Origin: Heracleum sosnowskyi
Taxonomy: Eukaryota; Streptophyta; Magnoliopsida; Apiales; Apiaceae
Direction of reading: 5' to 3'
NCBI GenBank assembly: GCA_030848705.1
Contig: CM061245.1
Coordinates: forward strand, 44,024,711 to 44,088,710
Length of the DNA: 64,000 nucleotides
Notes under the pieces: model-generated
Databases searched by the model: none
What the model was told of the DNA's origin: nothing
What the model saw: the letters and a program-made list of their open reading frames with translations, nothing else
Shown: positions 12,048-22,470 of the stretch, piece after piece
Layout: each line of letters opens with the position of its first letter
How positions within the stretch are numbered: the first letter of the stretch is position 1
Translations under genes and position numbers: made by a program

Positions 12048-12155
12048 GCTCCCCCAATCTCATACTTTGTGAAATAAAGTATAGATTCCAAATATTCAAT
12101 GATGTCAAAAACATGTATCAAAATGTACGAGTATCTTCAGAAACAACTTATCTGT

Positions 12156-15100
12156 TTAAGCTTTGTGATAGAACAGATTCATCTTCAAGAAGTTGGATAA
12201 TAAACTTTCTTCTTTTTCTTCAAGAATTTGAATCAGTCTTTCCTTAAGATTTCTGAGTTCTTCATCTTCCTCATTAATCTGGTAGATAGCTGCTCTGAGA
12301 TTCTGTATGGAGTTTCTCTGTAGACTGTGCTCTTCAAGCAAAAGATAAGCAATTTCCTTCCCATCAGGATTGAGAGAAAGATGAGTCATGCCAAAATTTA
12401 CTTCTTTAACAGCAGTACCCCTTTGCATTTCCACATCCTGACCTCTTTGATTTAAGTACATGGGAGTATAATTACCATCGAAATTACTGTTTCCATCCAG
12501 TCTTCTTCTTATAGTTGACAAAATCATGTCACTCCATTCTTTGTACACTTGGTTCTTCCATCTTAACAGATAGTGAACATATTTCAGTTCCTGTGTAGTT
12601 TTCATCAGCAGATCTTGAATAGATAGAATCTTCACACTATCATCTTTCATGAAGTACAGAAGCTTTTCTTTCTTTTCAAAACCATCATGACAATCTATAA
12701 CTATATCAACAGCTAATAAATTGTTCAGGTTTTCAGAAGTTAAAGTACCTCCAATTTCTGTCAAGGAGTAAGGATCAACATATGACATATTCAGATATTC
12801 ACCATCTCTATGTCCAATACCTCCTCTTGAATTACTTGACAATTGCTTCAGACTTGAAAACATCTTTAACCAGAGTGCTTTTGATCTAGCCATATCAGAC
12901 AAATCAACAACACTTGAAGCGCTTGTAATAATTCCACCAGACTGAAAATTGATAGGTGTATCACAACTTAATGTGCTAATATGTTTCCACTTCTTGTATA
13001 TCTCCTTTTCATGAGCGTAGCTTCTTTCAAGTAAAGATTCTTGTCTGCTTGAATTTCTCCATTGTCTTTTATTTGAAACTTTAAGCCTTTGTAGATAGAG
13101 ATTGAAATCTTCATTTGTTCTTCTTGTAATATCTCTTCTTCTGGCTTCTTCTTCTTCATCTACTTCTTTGTTGTGACAATCAACAACAGTAGATAAGATT
13201 ATCAAATCAACCTCTTGCAGAATTTCAGATTCGTCAGGATCTTGAATATTGTCAGGATTAGAATCTTCAATTTGATTTGTATTGCTGAGAGTTGATTTAC
13301 TTGATTTTCTTCTCAATTCAGGTTCTTCTTCAACAATTCCATCATCACCAAAAGTAGATCTGTCAGGAACTACTAGAGTTTGAATAGGTTCAGGAATTTC
13401 TTCAATTCTTAACCCTCTAGACCTTGTCTGTCTAGGTACTATTTGAGTTGAAGAACCTCTTTTACTTCTTCTAGCACCTCTCCTACCTCTGCTTCCTCTA
13501 CCTCTAGCAGGAGCAGTATAGCTTTCCATTGTCTCTCTTTGTAGTCTCAAGAATTCTTCATGTGAGAGATCTGGATATTCTTCACTTGCTGTAGAGAGTG
13601 CTTTTCTTGCATATAATTGTTGAACTCTTTTATCAGTGTGATATAGAGTAACAATTCTGCCGTCTTTTGTAGAAAACTTCTGGAATAAATTTGATGTATC
13701 TTCAGGATTATCAATAATCACATCTTCATCACCTTCAGGAATTGTAGCAAGAATTTGTCCATGACCAGATGTCAGGATTTGATCTTCCGTCAGGATCTGA
13801 GATTGCACCAATGTTCTTACTGTCTTAACTCCAGAATCAGAAACATGAGTTGACTGCGTAGTCTGACTTTGAGAAGTTTGAATTGTAGACTTCAAAACCG
13901 CAGCATCAGAGGTTTCTCCTTGTATCACTTTGTTACCACCATCATCTCCAGTATCATCATCATTATTCCTTAATACTAGATCAGGTGTACATTTTGTCTG
14001 AATAACCTTCTCCCCCTTTTTGACATCAGGATTTGACAATAATTGCAAAATTGAGGAAAGAGAGGTTTGAATTTCAGTTACCTTAGTATCCAGAGAATCA
14101 ATTCTTTGATGGATTGAGGTTTGTTCTGAAACAACAGATTTCACTTGGGATTCCACTACCCTTAGTTGAAAAGTAGTAGGCACCTTTGTAAAATTATTAA
14201 AGATATCAGTCCTCACTTTTTCAGTTGAGCCCTTGATAGAATCAATCTCACTTTTCAGGCTTTTGGATAACAGAGTAGTAGCCTTCAGATGATTCTTCAA
14301 GTCTTGATTCTCTATAGATTTCACTGCATTATAGGCATGTTCAATAGCAGAAGAAAAACTGATAGATTCATCAGAATTGTGCCATGAATTTTTCCATTCA
14401 TTCTGTCTAAATGCCTCTGCAGGATCAAAGGAAGGAGTAGAAAAATCTTGTCTCTGATCTTTTCCAGTATAAGCATTGCCAGCCATAAATGTACTCGATG
14501 AACCAAAATTAGTTCCAAGACTAATCTTGAGTGCTGTAGCAAGCTGTTCCTTCTCTTTTCTATTCTCATTATCATCATCACTATCATCATCAGAATTATC
14601 ATCATCAGAACCATGAGATATATCAGGATCATGAATTGCAATACCTTTCAGTTTATCCTGTAATTCTGAGATAGGATGATCCATTGGTCTTGTACGAAGT
14701 GGCTGTATCAAAATAGGTTCATTATCAGGAGCACCACTAGCGTCAGGATGAACATCGTCAGGATTTGATATGCTTGCATCAGTATTTGCTACCAATGGTT
14801 CTTGTGGAGCTTGAGGTTCAGAAGCTGCTTCAACACTTTGAGCTAAAGGTTCTTGTGTGCTTCCCTCATTGACAATGTTCTCGACCAATCTTTCAACAGA
14901 AGCTGTAGCTTTGCCTGCATCTTCACTTTGAGAAGATGGTTCTTGTGTAGCTGGAATGTTGATGTCTTCATTCTCCCTTTGAGAAAATGGTTCTTGTGTG
15001 ACCATTCCACTAGCTAAGCCTTCACCCAAACTTTGATTGAGTGGTTCTTGTGTGGCAGGATCACCAGTAGCTGCTGAATTACTCTGAAATTCAGGTTCTT

Positions 15101-15896
15101 GTGGGCTTGATCCTTTCAGCTTCTTCTGTCTCTGATAGACTAACTCTTCTGCATTCCTCTTTTTCTTTGATGTAGGTGTAAGACCAACCAAGGAAGCAGT
15201 TGTAGATACCTTCTCCCAAGAATGTCCTCGAATCTGAGATGGAGAGGCTGGAGAGTCTGATATAGAGACAACTTTTGTTGCTGCATCAGGAATACTAACA
15301 TCAGGATTTGCTAGAGCATCAGGAGTAGATGACTCTTCAGGATTTGATGTCTGAATATCAGTATCCTTCATTTGCACTGTCAAAGGAATATGATATCTGC
15401 TCTTTGATAATTTCCTTGTCTTTTGTGGTTTTGATAAAGGTACCACAGCTTTAGTAGCAGTATCAGCAACTTCCTTGTTCACATTCATCACAGAGGATAT
15501 AGGTAAGTCATCCTTTGAATCACTTTCATCAATCAACCTTAACTTCCTTTTCACAGGAACATTCTTAACAACCTTATCAGCTTTCTTGACCAGGACCCCT
15601 TGTACACCCCCTTGTATCTTCTTTTTAGTGAGTGGTGTAGAGGAAAAATCCTTTGAACCTGATTGCCTTCCAGACACATCAGTTCTAGCTGATTTCTTTG
15701 ATTTTACAACTAAAGTCTTTTGAGAGACAGTAGAGGTGGTTGTTAACTGTTTAGACTGTTTAGGTTGCATGCTTGTGTCAGGAACAAGGTGGGTTGGTCC
15801 TTGTACCATAGCATTAGAAAGTAGTCCATAACGAGTAGGCATTTTCTGATGTAAGAAAAACCTAACCTCATCAGGAATAAAAGCATTTCCGCACAA
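12156..15896 (-). CDS. Env-like ORF of a SIRE-type copia element (long, uninterrupted)
   Basis: A single open frame of up to 1246 codons on the minus strand, ending 109 bp before the polypurine tract and 3' LTR of the copia fragment. That position fits the third, env-like ORF of SIRE/Maximus copia elements. The first ATG is at 15842 (MPTRYGLLSNAMVQ); 18 codons upstream are open but have no ATG, so the N-terminus may be truncated. The first ~450 residues are Ser/Thr/Pro-rich with repeated NPD and TQEP motifs, followed by an acidic Asp/Ser run near residue 430. A Q/S-rich region, an Arg/Gly patch (GRGSRGRRGARRSKRGSS) and a charged helical C-terminus follow. I see no reliable signal peptide or membrane span. 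The word TCAGGAT recurs through the gene as NPD/DPD codons. Its openness contrasts with the broken copies at 41745-44374 and 54894-49826. Function is unknown; 'env-like' is by position. Confidence 0.7.
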   Translation of the reverse strand: MCGNAFIPDEVRFFLHQKMPTRYGLLSNAMVQGPTHLVPDTSMQPKQSKQLTTTSTVSQKTLVVKSKKSARTDVSGRQSGSKDFSSTPLTKKKIQGGVQGVLVKKADKVVKNVPVKRKLRLIDESDSKDDLPISSVMNVNKEVADTATKAVVPLSKPQKTRKLSKSRYHIPLTVQMKDTDIQTSNPEESSTPDALANPDVSIPDAATKVVSISDSPASPSQIRGHSWEKVSTTASLVGLTPTSKKKRNAEELVYQRQKKLKGSSPQEPEFQSNSAATGDPATQEPLNQSLGEGLASGMVTQEPFSQRENEDINIPATQEPSSQSEDAGKATASVERLVENIVNEGSTQEPLAQSVEAASEPQAPQEPLVANTDASISNPDDVHPDASGAPDNEPILIQPLRTRPMDHPISELQDKLKGIAIHDPDISHGSDDDNSDDDSDDDNENRKEKEQLATALKISLGTNFGSSSTFMAGNAYTGKDQRQDFSTPSFDPAEAFRQNEWKNSWHNSDESISFSSAIEHAYNAVKSIENQDLKNHLKATTLLSKSLKSEIDSIKGSTEKVRTDIFNNFTKVPTTFQLRVVESQVKSVVSEQTSIHQRIDSLDTKVTEIQTSLSSILQLLSNPDVKKGEKVIQTKCTPDLVLRNNDDDTGDDGGNKVIQGETSDAAVLKSTIQTSQSQTTQSTHVSDSGVKTVRTLVQSQILTEDQILTSGHGQILATIPEGDEDVIIDNPEDTSNLFQKFSTKDGRIVTLYHTDKRVQQLYARKALSTASEEYPDLSHEEFLRLQRETMESYTAPARGRGSRGRRGARRSKRGSSTQIVPRQTRSRGLRIEEIPEPIQTLVVPDRSTFGDDGIVEEEPELRRKSSKSTLSNTNQIEDSNPDNIQDPDESEILQEVDLIILSTVVDCHNKEVDEEEEARRRDITRRTNEDFNLYLQRLKVSNKRQWRNSSRQESLLERSYAHEKEIYKKWKHISTLSCDTPINFQSGGIITSASSVVDLSDMARSKALWLKMFSSLKQLSSNSRGGIGHRDGEYLNMSYVDPYSLTEIGGTLTSENLNNLLAVDIVIDCHDGFEKKEKLLYFMKDDSVKILSIQDLLMKTTQELKYVHYLLRWKNQVYKEWSDMILSTIRRRLDGNSNFDGNYTPMYLNQRGQDVEMQRGTAVKEVNFGMTHLSLNPDGKEIAYLLLEEHSLQRNSIQNLRAAIYQINEEDEELRNLKERLIQILEEKEESLLSNFLKMNLFYHKA

Positions 15897-16133
15897 AATA
15901 TTTTGCCATATCAGGATTAAAAAATATTCAATAAGATGAAAATAAAATTTTATTTAAGAAAACAAAATTTATTTTAACAATCCTGAATAGCGTTTTGGTT
16001 TAAGAAAAATAACCAAATTAATGGTCATAGAATTAAAACACGCTTACCAGCAAACGAGGCAAAAATATTTATAGAAAACCGAACCGTCTCCTCGAGATTG
16101 TAGAAATGACCTGCACCCTTAATACACATTCTC

Positions 16134-16139
16134 TATAAA
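16134..16139 (+). promoter_or_regulatory. TATA box for the small ORF at 16235
   Basis: TCTATAAAAGAG is a good plant TATA box, about 100 bp upstream of the ATG at 16235, leaving a leader of roughly 65-70 nt. It reads away from the env-like gene, so 15843-16234 may act as a divergent promoter region. Confidence 0.5.
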
Positions 16140-16234
16140 AGAGAACTGTTAAGCATAATCATCATATATCTATTAAAACACAAACCCTCACCAGAGAAAA
16201 ACTTACGAAAACCTTTCACCTTCTTTGTTTTTCA

Positions 16235-16621
16235 ATGGCTGCCAACAATCAAAACAACATACCTGATGAAGAAATTGATAGAATTTGGCAACAAATGGAT
16301 GAGGCTCTAGCAGAGATGGAGCCACAACCAGTTCCTGACCCTCAGGAACATGAAGCGTTTATAAACGCTATGGTTGATGTGGTGTGGCACAACTTTGTGC
16401 AAGCCAATCCTGACTGGAATCCTCTTGAGAATCTCATCTATGAAGAGGATGAAGACGATGAGGATGATGAAGAGGATGAGGATCTCGTTGAAGAGCGAGA
16501 GAAGAGAAGAAAGAAAGTCCGTGATGCAAGTGCTTCATGCACGGTGGAGGCAAGGAAGCGTCCCAGTGATCACAATGACGATCCGCCTTCAAGTGCATCA
16601 GCTCCTCTTTTTGTCTCTTAA
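16235..16621 (+). CDS. Small acidic ORF, unknown function (antisense accessory ORF of the copia fragment)
   Basis: 128 codons, starting at an ATG in good context (TTTTTCAATGGCTGCC) behind a TATA box. The N-terminal half is acidic and helical (EEIDRIWQQMDEALAEMEPQ); residues about 70-88 are an uninterrupted Asp/Glu-rich tract, followed by a basic EKRRKKVRD patch and a Ser/Pro-rich end. It lies opposite to and upstream of the env-like ORF. A comparable small, charged ORF with its own TATA box sits just before the env-like region of element C (55563-55820), although I see no clear sequence identity between them. The product is not recognised. It may be a genuine extra gene of these elements or a captured fragment. 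Confidence 0.45.
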   Translation: MAANNQNNIPDEEIDRIWQQMDEALAEMEPQPVPDPQEHEAFINAMVDVVWHNFVQANPDWNPLENLIYEEDEDDEDDEEDEDLVEEREKRRKKVRDASASCTVEARKRPSDHNDDPPSSASAPLFVS

Positions 16622-17084
16622 GGATGGAACAAGAGACCTTCCAGTTCTGATGGACTGTGAAGCTGCTCAGGAGCATTCATGCTAATTTGCAGGGCACGTG
16701 TTCATGCTTATCTGTAAAGCACGAGTTCCTGAGTAGAAAATAGACTAGGAAAACAAATATGTAATTTCCATATTTCATGTGTAATGTATCTTCAAGTATT
16801 AATGAAATTTGTCTATTTTCTCAATTGTTTGCTTCCTGTACTTGCCTGCAAAATTTGTTAGTAACACTCATAGTGATATTGAGATGATAAATAATAAACT
16901 CTGATAATAATGAAATTGAAATTGATAATTAAGACTGAAAACTTAATCAAAGACTAAGTAATAATCTAATTGTCCAGAGTTTACCAGGAGTGTTGATGAC
17001 AAATTAGCATAGAACCTCTGGTTTTCATACCAGCTTCAAACATCTGAGCATCAGGATTTGACCAGTTGACCAGCTTCAAACATC
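16622..17084. other. Non-coding junction between the copia fragment and gag
   Basis: AT-rich sequence with no recognised coding. A direct duplication around CAGCTTCAAACATCTGAGCA occurs at about 17029-17049 and again near 17070-17095, together with a TCAGGATTTGACC copy of the word repeated in the env-like ORF. The gypsy gag frame stops at 17085 within this junction. Confidence 0.55.
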
Positions 17085-17852
17085 TTAGCATCTGAGCATT
17101 CGTCCATCGAAGGTATTTAGGAACCCGATAGGGTCACACGACCCATCAAAGTAATCTAAAGCTGGAGTTTTCAAATTTCTGTCAATCTTAGCGATTTCAA
17201 TCGATCGGGACAAGGGGCTTTCCATGGAGACGGGTAGCCCTGAGTGGTTTTTTATGTAATCCTGGCACTCGGCGAGGTCATTCTGCATTTTAGCGATGTC
17301 TTCTGGGCGAAAAGACTCGCATGAATCACTTCGCCATGAGGCATCATTTGCTGACGACGTCATACGCCGCTTTGGAGGCGGTCGGGAGCATTGAGATTCG
17401 CTGGATACCTCCTTATCGAGGTCATAATTTTCCTCGTAATCCTCATCCAATTGTCGGTGGGGATCCTTGTTACGGCGCGAGATTGTCGTCTGCTGCAACT
17501 CCCGCTGCAGACGTCGAATCTCCCTGTGTTTCTCTAGGCGAGCCTCCAATAAACATTTCTGCTCCTCCAAATATGCCAGTTCATCATCCGACCCAGCGAA
17601 CTCTTCAAAACGGTGAGTCTGTACCGGTTGCTTCTTTTGTTTTCGCATCTTAAGCAAATGCAGACGTGCGTCGCTCGTTAGCACTTTTTTACCTGTGGGG
17701 GTCATAACCCTCAATCGTGTGTCAACGAGGGGTCCAGGGGATCCCTCGTTTTGGTTATCCATCGGGGGAAACAACTCCCGAGGCTGCAACACGGGGGGCA
17801 GTTGTGTCTCCTCCCGGCGAGGTATAGTAACCACCTCGTTTATGTCACCCAT
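17085..17852 (-). pseudogene. Gypsy-type gag, N-terminal part only
   Basis: 255 codons from the ATG at 17852, directly downstream (minus strand) of the 5' LTR and probable primer-binding site. The N-terminal ~110 residues are charged and include a coiled-coil-like stretch (ARLEKHREIRRLQRELQQTT). Near the end the typical Ty3/gypsy retrotrans_gag entry appears: ALDYFDGSCDPIGFLNTFDG. In intact elements this domain continues about 100 residues and leads to a zinc knuckle, protease and RT, none of which are present. The frame ends at the junction with unrelated sequence. Confidence 0.8.
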
Positions 17853-17899
17853 TTTAGAGATAAACGGCTACAGATAAAAGAGCTTCTTCTAGCGCCAAA

Positions 17900-18165
17900 T
17901 GATGTAAGTAATATTGAACGAGATGTGAAGAGGAAGTCAATGGATAAAGTGAAGTGTTATTGATATTATTGGAGTCAAAATATTACATTCATCTAGGAGG
18001 TTCTCTCCTTTAACTAATTTTCCAACCCCTTTTAATGTGGGGGTTTGGAGGTATTTATAGGGGAAGCTTACAAGTGGGCTTATTTCTAACTGGGCCTATT
18101 TACAAGTGGACCTATATACAAATTAATATTTAAGCCCTATTTGAGAAGTGAGCTATGGCCCAACA
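17900..18165 (-). repeat. 5' LTR of the gypsy-type element
   Basis: 266-bp direct repeat of 11239-11504. The target duplication GGAAC follows at 18166-18170. On the minus strand the LTR is followed by TTTGGCGCTAG, whose TGGCGC start could pair with the 3' end of a tRNA acceptor stem; the match beyond six bases is weak. Confidence 0.92.
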
Positions 18166-18266
18166 GGAACATTCATAGTGAAAGCCTGGTGGTGCACTTC
18201 CATCACCATTGAAAAGTGTCACCGTCATATTCCGCATGGAGGTGAATTGGAGAGGCAGGGAAATGT

Positions 18267-18800
18267 CACTACGTCAAATTTTGGCTTCCGTCACATAAAA
18301 TACGTGTGGCTAAGCACTTTACGTCACGTTTTAATTTTTCAGCAAAGTGTCACCTAAGGTCGGATCATTTTACGCCCCCTACGGCCACACCCCAGATGTG
18401 TGGCTGTAATTCAAAACAGAGTGACTAAAGCATACCACCCCTTGGGTCTGACAGCCCCTGTTTTAAGCTCAAAAGTGTGACTAAATACCAGCTTTCAGCC
18501 ACAGGATGGGTCGTGGCTAAAGATAATTAATAACGTGGCTAAATACCAACATTCATCAAAGGCTTAGTTTTGGTCGCACTATTTATTGGTAAATCGTGGC
18601 AAAAAACTTGGGTATGGCCACATTTTATAATTTTTCTGTGGTCGTTTGTATGTTTCATATACTATTAAACAACTGCTTTTAGTCACTAATAATTGTAGTA
18701 ACTATCCCCCAATATAATATAATAGGTAGTGTGGCTGAAGTGTGGTACTAGCCACACATACTTAACCACATCACAAACAGGTTTCATTTGTAATATAAAT
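18267..18800. repeat. Left subterminal repeat region of the CACTA element
   Basis: Copies or near-copies of TGTGRCTAAA occur at about 18305, 18421, 18476, 18512, 18535 and 18731, with further partial forms such as GTGTCAC and GTGTGGCTGTA. Family knowledge: En/Spm TNPA binds such subterminal 12-mers and brings the ends together. Confidence 0.75.
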
Positions 18801-19107
18801 GACCACGGCCGTACCAAAAAGCCGATACAAATCACAATACCAAAAGGCCACAATCCAATTCAAAAAGGCCACAATATGCAAACAAGTAAAATGCCAAAAT
18901 ACAAGTAAAAAAAATGCCAAATTCCAAACTAGTCCATATTAATCCATAAAATCCATACTAAATCCATGATCCATAACAACGATATGGAGTATAACTCCAC
19001 AATCCATAAAAACCACATAACCATAACCAGAGTACAGAAAATTAACAACTTATCGAAAAGTTAACAACCAGAAAACCACATTAACATGAGTCAAATTAAG
19101 TTTACAA
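18801..19107. other. 3' flank of the TNPA-type gene inside the CACTA element
   Basis: Non-coding, with short imperfect repeats of AAAAAGGCCACAAT and ATCCATA type words (18815-18990). It lies between the left subterminal region and the stop codon of the minus-strand gene, so it should hold that gene's 3' UTR. Confidence 0.5.
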
Positions 19108-22100
19108 TTACACCACCAGCTTCCGCTTCTTCCTCAGATTGTCTGCCTTGTTCGCCTTAGCCTTTGAACGTGTTACTGGGGAACCAGTAATGGTATTACA
19201 TCTCTTCTTCTCCTTCTTAACTTGATCTGCGCTATGTTCTTCCTTAGCTTGAGCTGCGCTATGTTCTTCCCCTTTCCCATTGGCCGTTGGATTTGGTACC
19301 TAGAGTAAAACATGAAAACAAATACGATGATCATTCCAACAGCCCTCAAGTTAAGACCATTCTAACACAAGTAATGTAATTCTATAGATAAGCAAGTTAA
19401 GACCGTTGGACAAGTAATGTTATTTAATTAAAGCTCCATCATTTTAAACAAAATTATAAAGCAGGATAATAAATGCACACAACCAAAATGGAATGCAAAG
19501 TAAGAAACGTACTTGATGATCAATTATCTTGATAAGGTTTTTGGGCCAAGCCACAAAAGAACCCAAAGCATCCTCAACTGTCCGCATATCACCGGCTTCA
19601 TAAGGTAAGAATGCTGCCCCCTTCACAACTTCATCAACAGAAACTCTATAGCAATCATCTTGTAGGGGGACTCCATGAATGGTTTGTCCTTTCTGGTCTG
19701 AAAGGATAGCCGTACCACGTGCAACCGGGTTGTTGAAATTCAACATATACAGAGTACACTTCATTGGCTAAAAAACGTACGTGGCATAATTAACATCATA
19801 AAGGTAAAGTGAACTAATATACATACGCATTTAGAAATATAATGCATACCGATTGGACAACTGTTGAGGTTTGATTTGACTGAGATGGCATTTGACCAGA
19901 GATAGTGCTAGGCTGAGATAAATTAATCTTCTTCCTGGTTCCGGATCTAATTACCTTTTCCTACAAAAGTAGAAGCATAATTGCCAACATATTAAAGTTA
20001 AAGTTAATCTCAATATACATGTGCATTTAGCAATGTTGTAATACCTGTTGCACAATTGTTGGATCTTCTTGTGATTTAGTGGTACGCGGAGATATATAAA
20101 CTTTCCTCCTGGTGGTGATGACATTTTGCCCCATTATGGATGTGTCGGCAGTGATCACCTTTTGCGCCATTATGGATGTGTCGGCAGTAGGAGTCACTTG
20201 CTTCTCCACAGATTTAACCTACAATTTAAGAAATTTGGACAAGAAATCAGCAACTACTTGGAAAAAATTAAAAAGAAATTAAAGTAGCCATTACTTACAG
20301 GTGTTAAAAACTCTTTCGATGCTGGGATGGTAACATTAATGAAGCTGTCCCTCGAACCATTCCCACTTATCGGTGTTCCCTACAGAATGTAACGTGAAAT
20401 GGGAAAGTCAAGTGATAACACAAGTTTTGTAAACTATGTTTTGGAATATAGACACAAGATAACTAAATTCCAACACAAAAAACTCCAACAATTTACGTAG
20501 TGCTTACATCTTGTTTTGTTGCTGAAAGCAGTCCTTGCGAATCCAATTGAGCCATGACTTTATTCAGTTTATTGTTCGTTGCCTCCATCTGCAACGACAG
20601 GTTCTTCAGCTCTTCATCCTTCTTCTCACGCAGCAGTTTTTCATTTTCCAATTGAAGCTCCAGAATCTTGATTTTATCTTTTCCTGTTGTCCTTTGCCGA
20701 GGACAATGCCAGTACGCACTGGGAGTGACTCCACAACCAACACCTCTCAAGTATGAACCCTGCTCCCTGCCAAAAACCACTGTAAGGGCATCCTCGTCCG
20801 GCCCAATCTTGATTAGTCCGTCCTTTATCTGTGCTTCAATATCCATCTGTAAAGAAAAAAGTGAAGAAAATTAGTAACAAGGACATGTTCTTCACTTTAG
20901 GATATACTAACTCTCATATTTAAACTTACTAAATAATCTGCCATGCTCTTCACTTTTGGATCTCCCAACTCTCCATCTTTGTTTTCCCTCCCCTTCCTCC
21001 ACATAAAAGCACGGGAGGGGACATCATCAACCTTTATTTCATTTTTTGAAACCTTGCATAATGCAACGATGACACAATCAGACATTTAATATCCAAAATA
21101 ATCACTAGTAACACAATAAAAACACATCTGAATTACCAATTTTTCTTTGAGACGAGGGTATCCTCCTCGTCCCAAGCGATGATCAAAAACTGACCGTGAT
21201 CGCGCAATTTTCGTAGTTTTGGAGACATCCTTCCAATAGTCAAAAGAATTATTTCAGCAAAGTGCATTGGAAAAATACGTTAATTCAAATGATGATCCGT
21301 ATATTAAAGTATTACAACCTTGAATTTATCCGTTTGCGTGTGGGCTACGAACCTATCCCAATCAGCTTGCTCTACCAGTGTACGATACTGCCTAGGAACT
21401 TTTGCAAGCTTTGCTGGTTTATTCAGGTTAGGTTGTATGAATCTTGCATACATCTTTCTTCTGAAATTGCGAAGCAGCCCACCAAGCCGAGTCATTGTAA
21501 ACTTTCGACGACAAAGTTCTATATCAAAAAAATGCTGCAATATATAATACATGGTGTTAATACACATAAAAGGCAAGCAGATAAGTTCAACAATAGTGTT
21601 TCATATTAAAAATGTAACATATATTTAGAGTACTTAATGCGAAGTAGCTGATTTACCGTTACTTGATCCCACAGCTTATCCTTCACTTCTTTTGGCACCT
21701 CCTTCCATGTTAACCATCTTAAGCCAACATGCTCCCTGACCGTGTCTCCCAAAAAGCTCGTAAATTCTGATCTGTATTCCCCCATTAACCTACCAAGTGA
21801 GTCAAATTCAACCTCATGTCTTTTTCCACCAGAGTTTGTAAACCTGGTACGCAGCTTCGGCAACCTGGTTAGCCCCCTCTTAGCTTTGACATCATTCTTT
21901 TGTTGCACCTTTTTGCACTCTTCTACTTCTTCTTCTGCGTTTTCTCCTTCGTCTTCTACTTCTGTGCTTTCTTCTTCTTCGCTACACTCTTCCGTTGAAT
22001 ATTGTTCCTCAAATTCCTCATTGTCCTCACCTACAACCAGTATAAGAACCCTTAGCAATTACAGGATTTATCTGTTCAATATACATAAAAATGCATAAAT

Positions 22101-22470
22101 ATGAGAAGTCAAAAATTAGTCTACCTAGGTATTCTTCTTCAACGCAAACTGGTGCAGTAGCTGTGGACCAGGAATGGAAGACATGAATCTTGCAGACTCC
22201 AGTCATGGTAGAAGCAACAGCCAACTCTTTTAAGTCACTGTCTCCAAGGATCAAACCATATCCATGATCCGGGGTCACCCCATCTTTCATGAAATAAAGC
22301 TTATCATCATCCGAAACTACATCCGCTACCAAATCCCTAACTTGTTTAACAGTCATGTTGTAGACTTCCATTCCGTCGAACACCTTTGCCTTAGGACCGG
22401 TGTATTGCCACTTAACCTTTGTCATGAACTGACCCCCATAGTAAACAACTAACCTGTACTTCTTTCCCAT
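19108..22470 (-). CDS. TNPA-type CACTA protein (PB1-like, Transposase_24 and Tnp1-type domains)
   Basis: Eleven coding exons on the minus strand join in one frame with GT/AG borders: 22470-22125, 22030-21657, 21534-21319, 21229-21137, 21052-20930, 20846-20508, 20379-20299, 20218-20045, 19960-19850, 19767-19513 and 19299-19108, predicted 767 aa. Exon 1 resembles the PB1-like domain found at the start of many plant transposon proteins (KYRLVVYYGGQF..YFMKDG). Exon 2 has a long Glu-rich tract. Exons 2-6 match the Ptta/En/Spm Transposase_24 family (GLRWLTWKEVPKEVKDKLWD; VPSRAFMWRKGREN; YLRGVGCGVTPSAY), with a coiled coil at the end of exon 6. Exon 8 has an internal duplication (TADTSIM twice). Exon 10 is Tnp1-like (HGVPLQDDCYRVSVDEVV..VEDALGSFVAWP). 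The C-terminus RSKAKANKADNLRKKRKL is a likely nuclear signal. A 5' UTR intron (about 22657-22487) is likely. Expected role: binding the subterminal repeats and assisting transposition. Confidence 0.85.

Larger units (their letters stand above)
11239..18165 (-). mobile_element. LTR retrotransposon with gypsy-type gag, chimeric or nested interior
   Basis: Two 266-bp LTRs (11239-11504 and 17900-18165) start TGATG and end CAACA on the plus strand and are flanked by the perfect 5-bp target duplication GGAAC (11234-11238 and 18166-18170). They differ at about four positions. On the minus strand the right LTR is the 5' LTR: it is followed by a possible primer-binding site beginning TTTGGCGCTAG and by gag. 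A polypurine tract (AAGG..GGACAAA, 11521-11505) precedes the 3' LTR. Between them there is no gypsy pol. Instead, 11596-16800 holds the 3' part of a copia-like element. Either the copia part inserted and deletions followed, or the element spread as a chimera. Confidence 0.88.

Noticed and set aside
16434..16685. Antisense and shifted frames over the small acidic ORF
   Set aside because: Mirror images of the GAT/GAA-rich coding tract; no independent support.
18148..18357. 69-codon ORF across the gypsy LTR end and the CACTA left end
   Set aside because: It is a chimera of LTR, host and transposon sequence; only the middle part belongs to the possible split host ORF.
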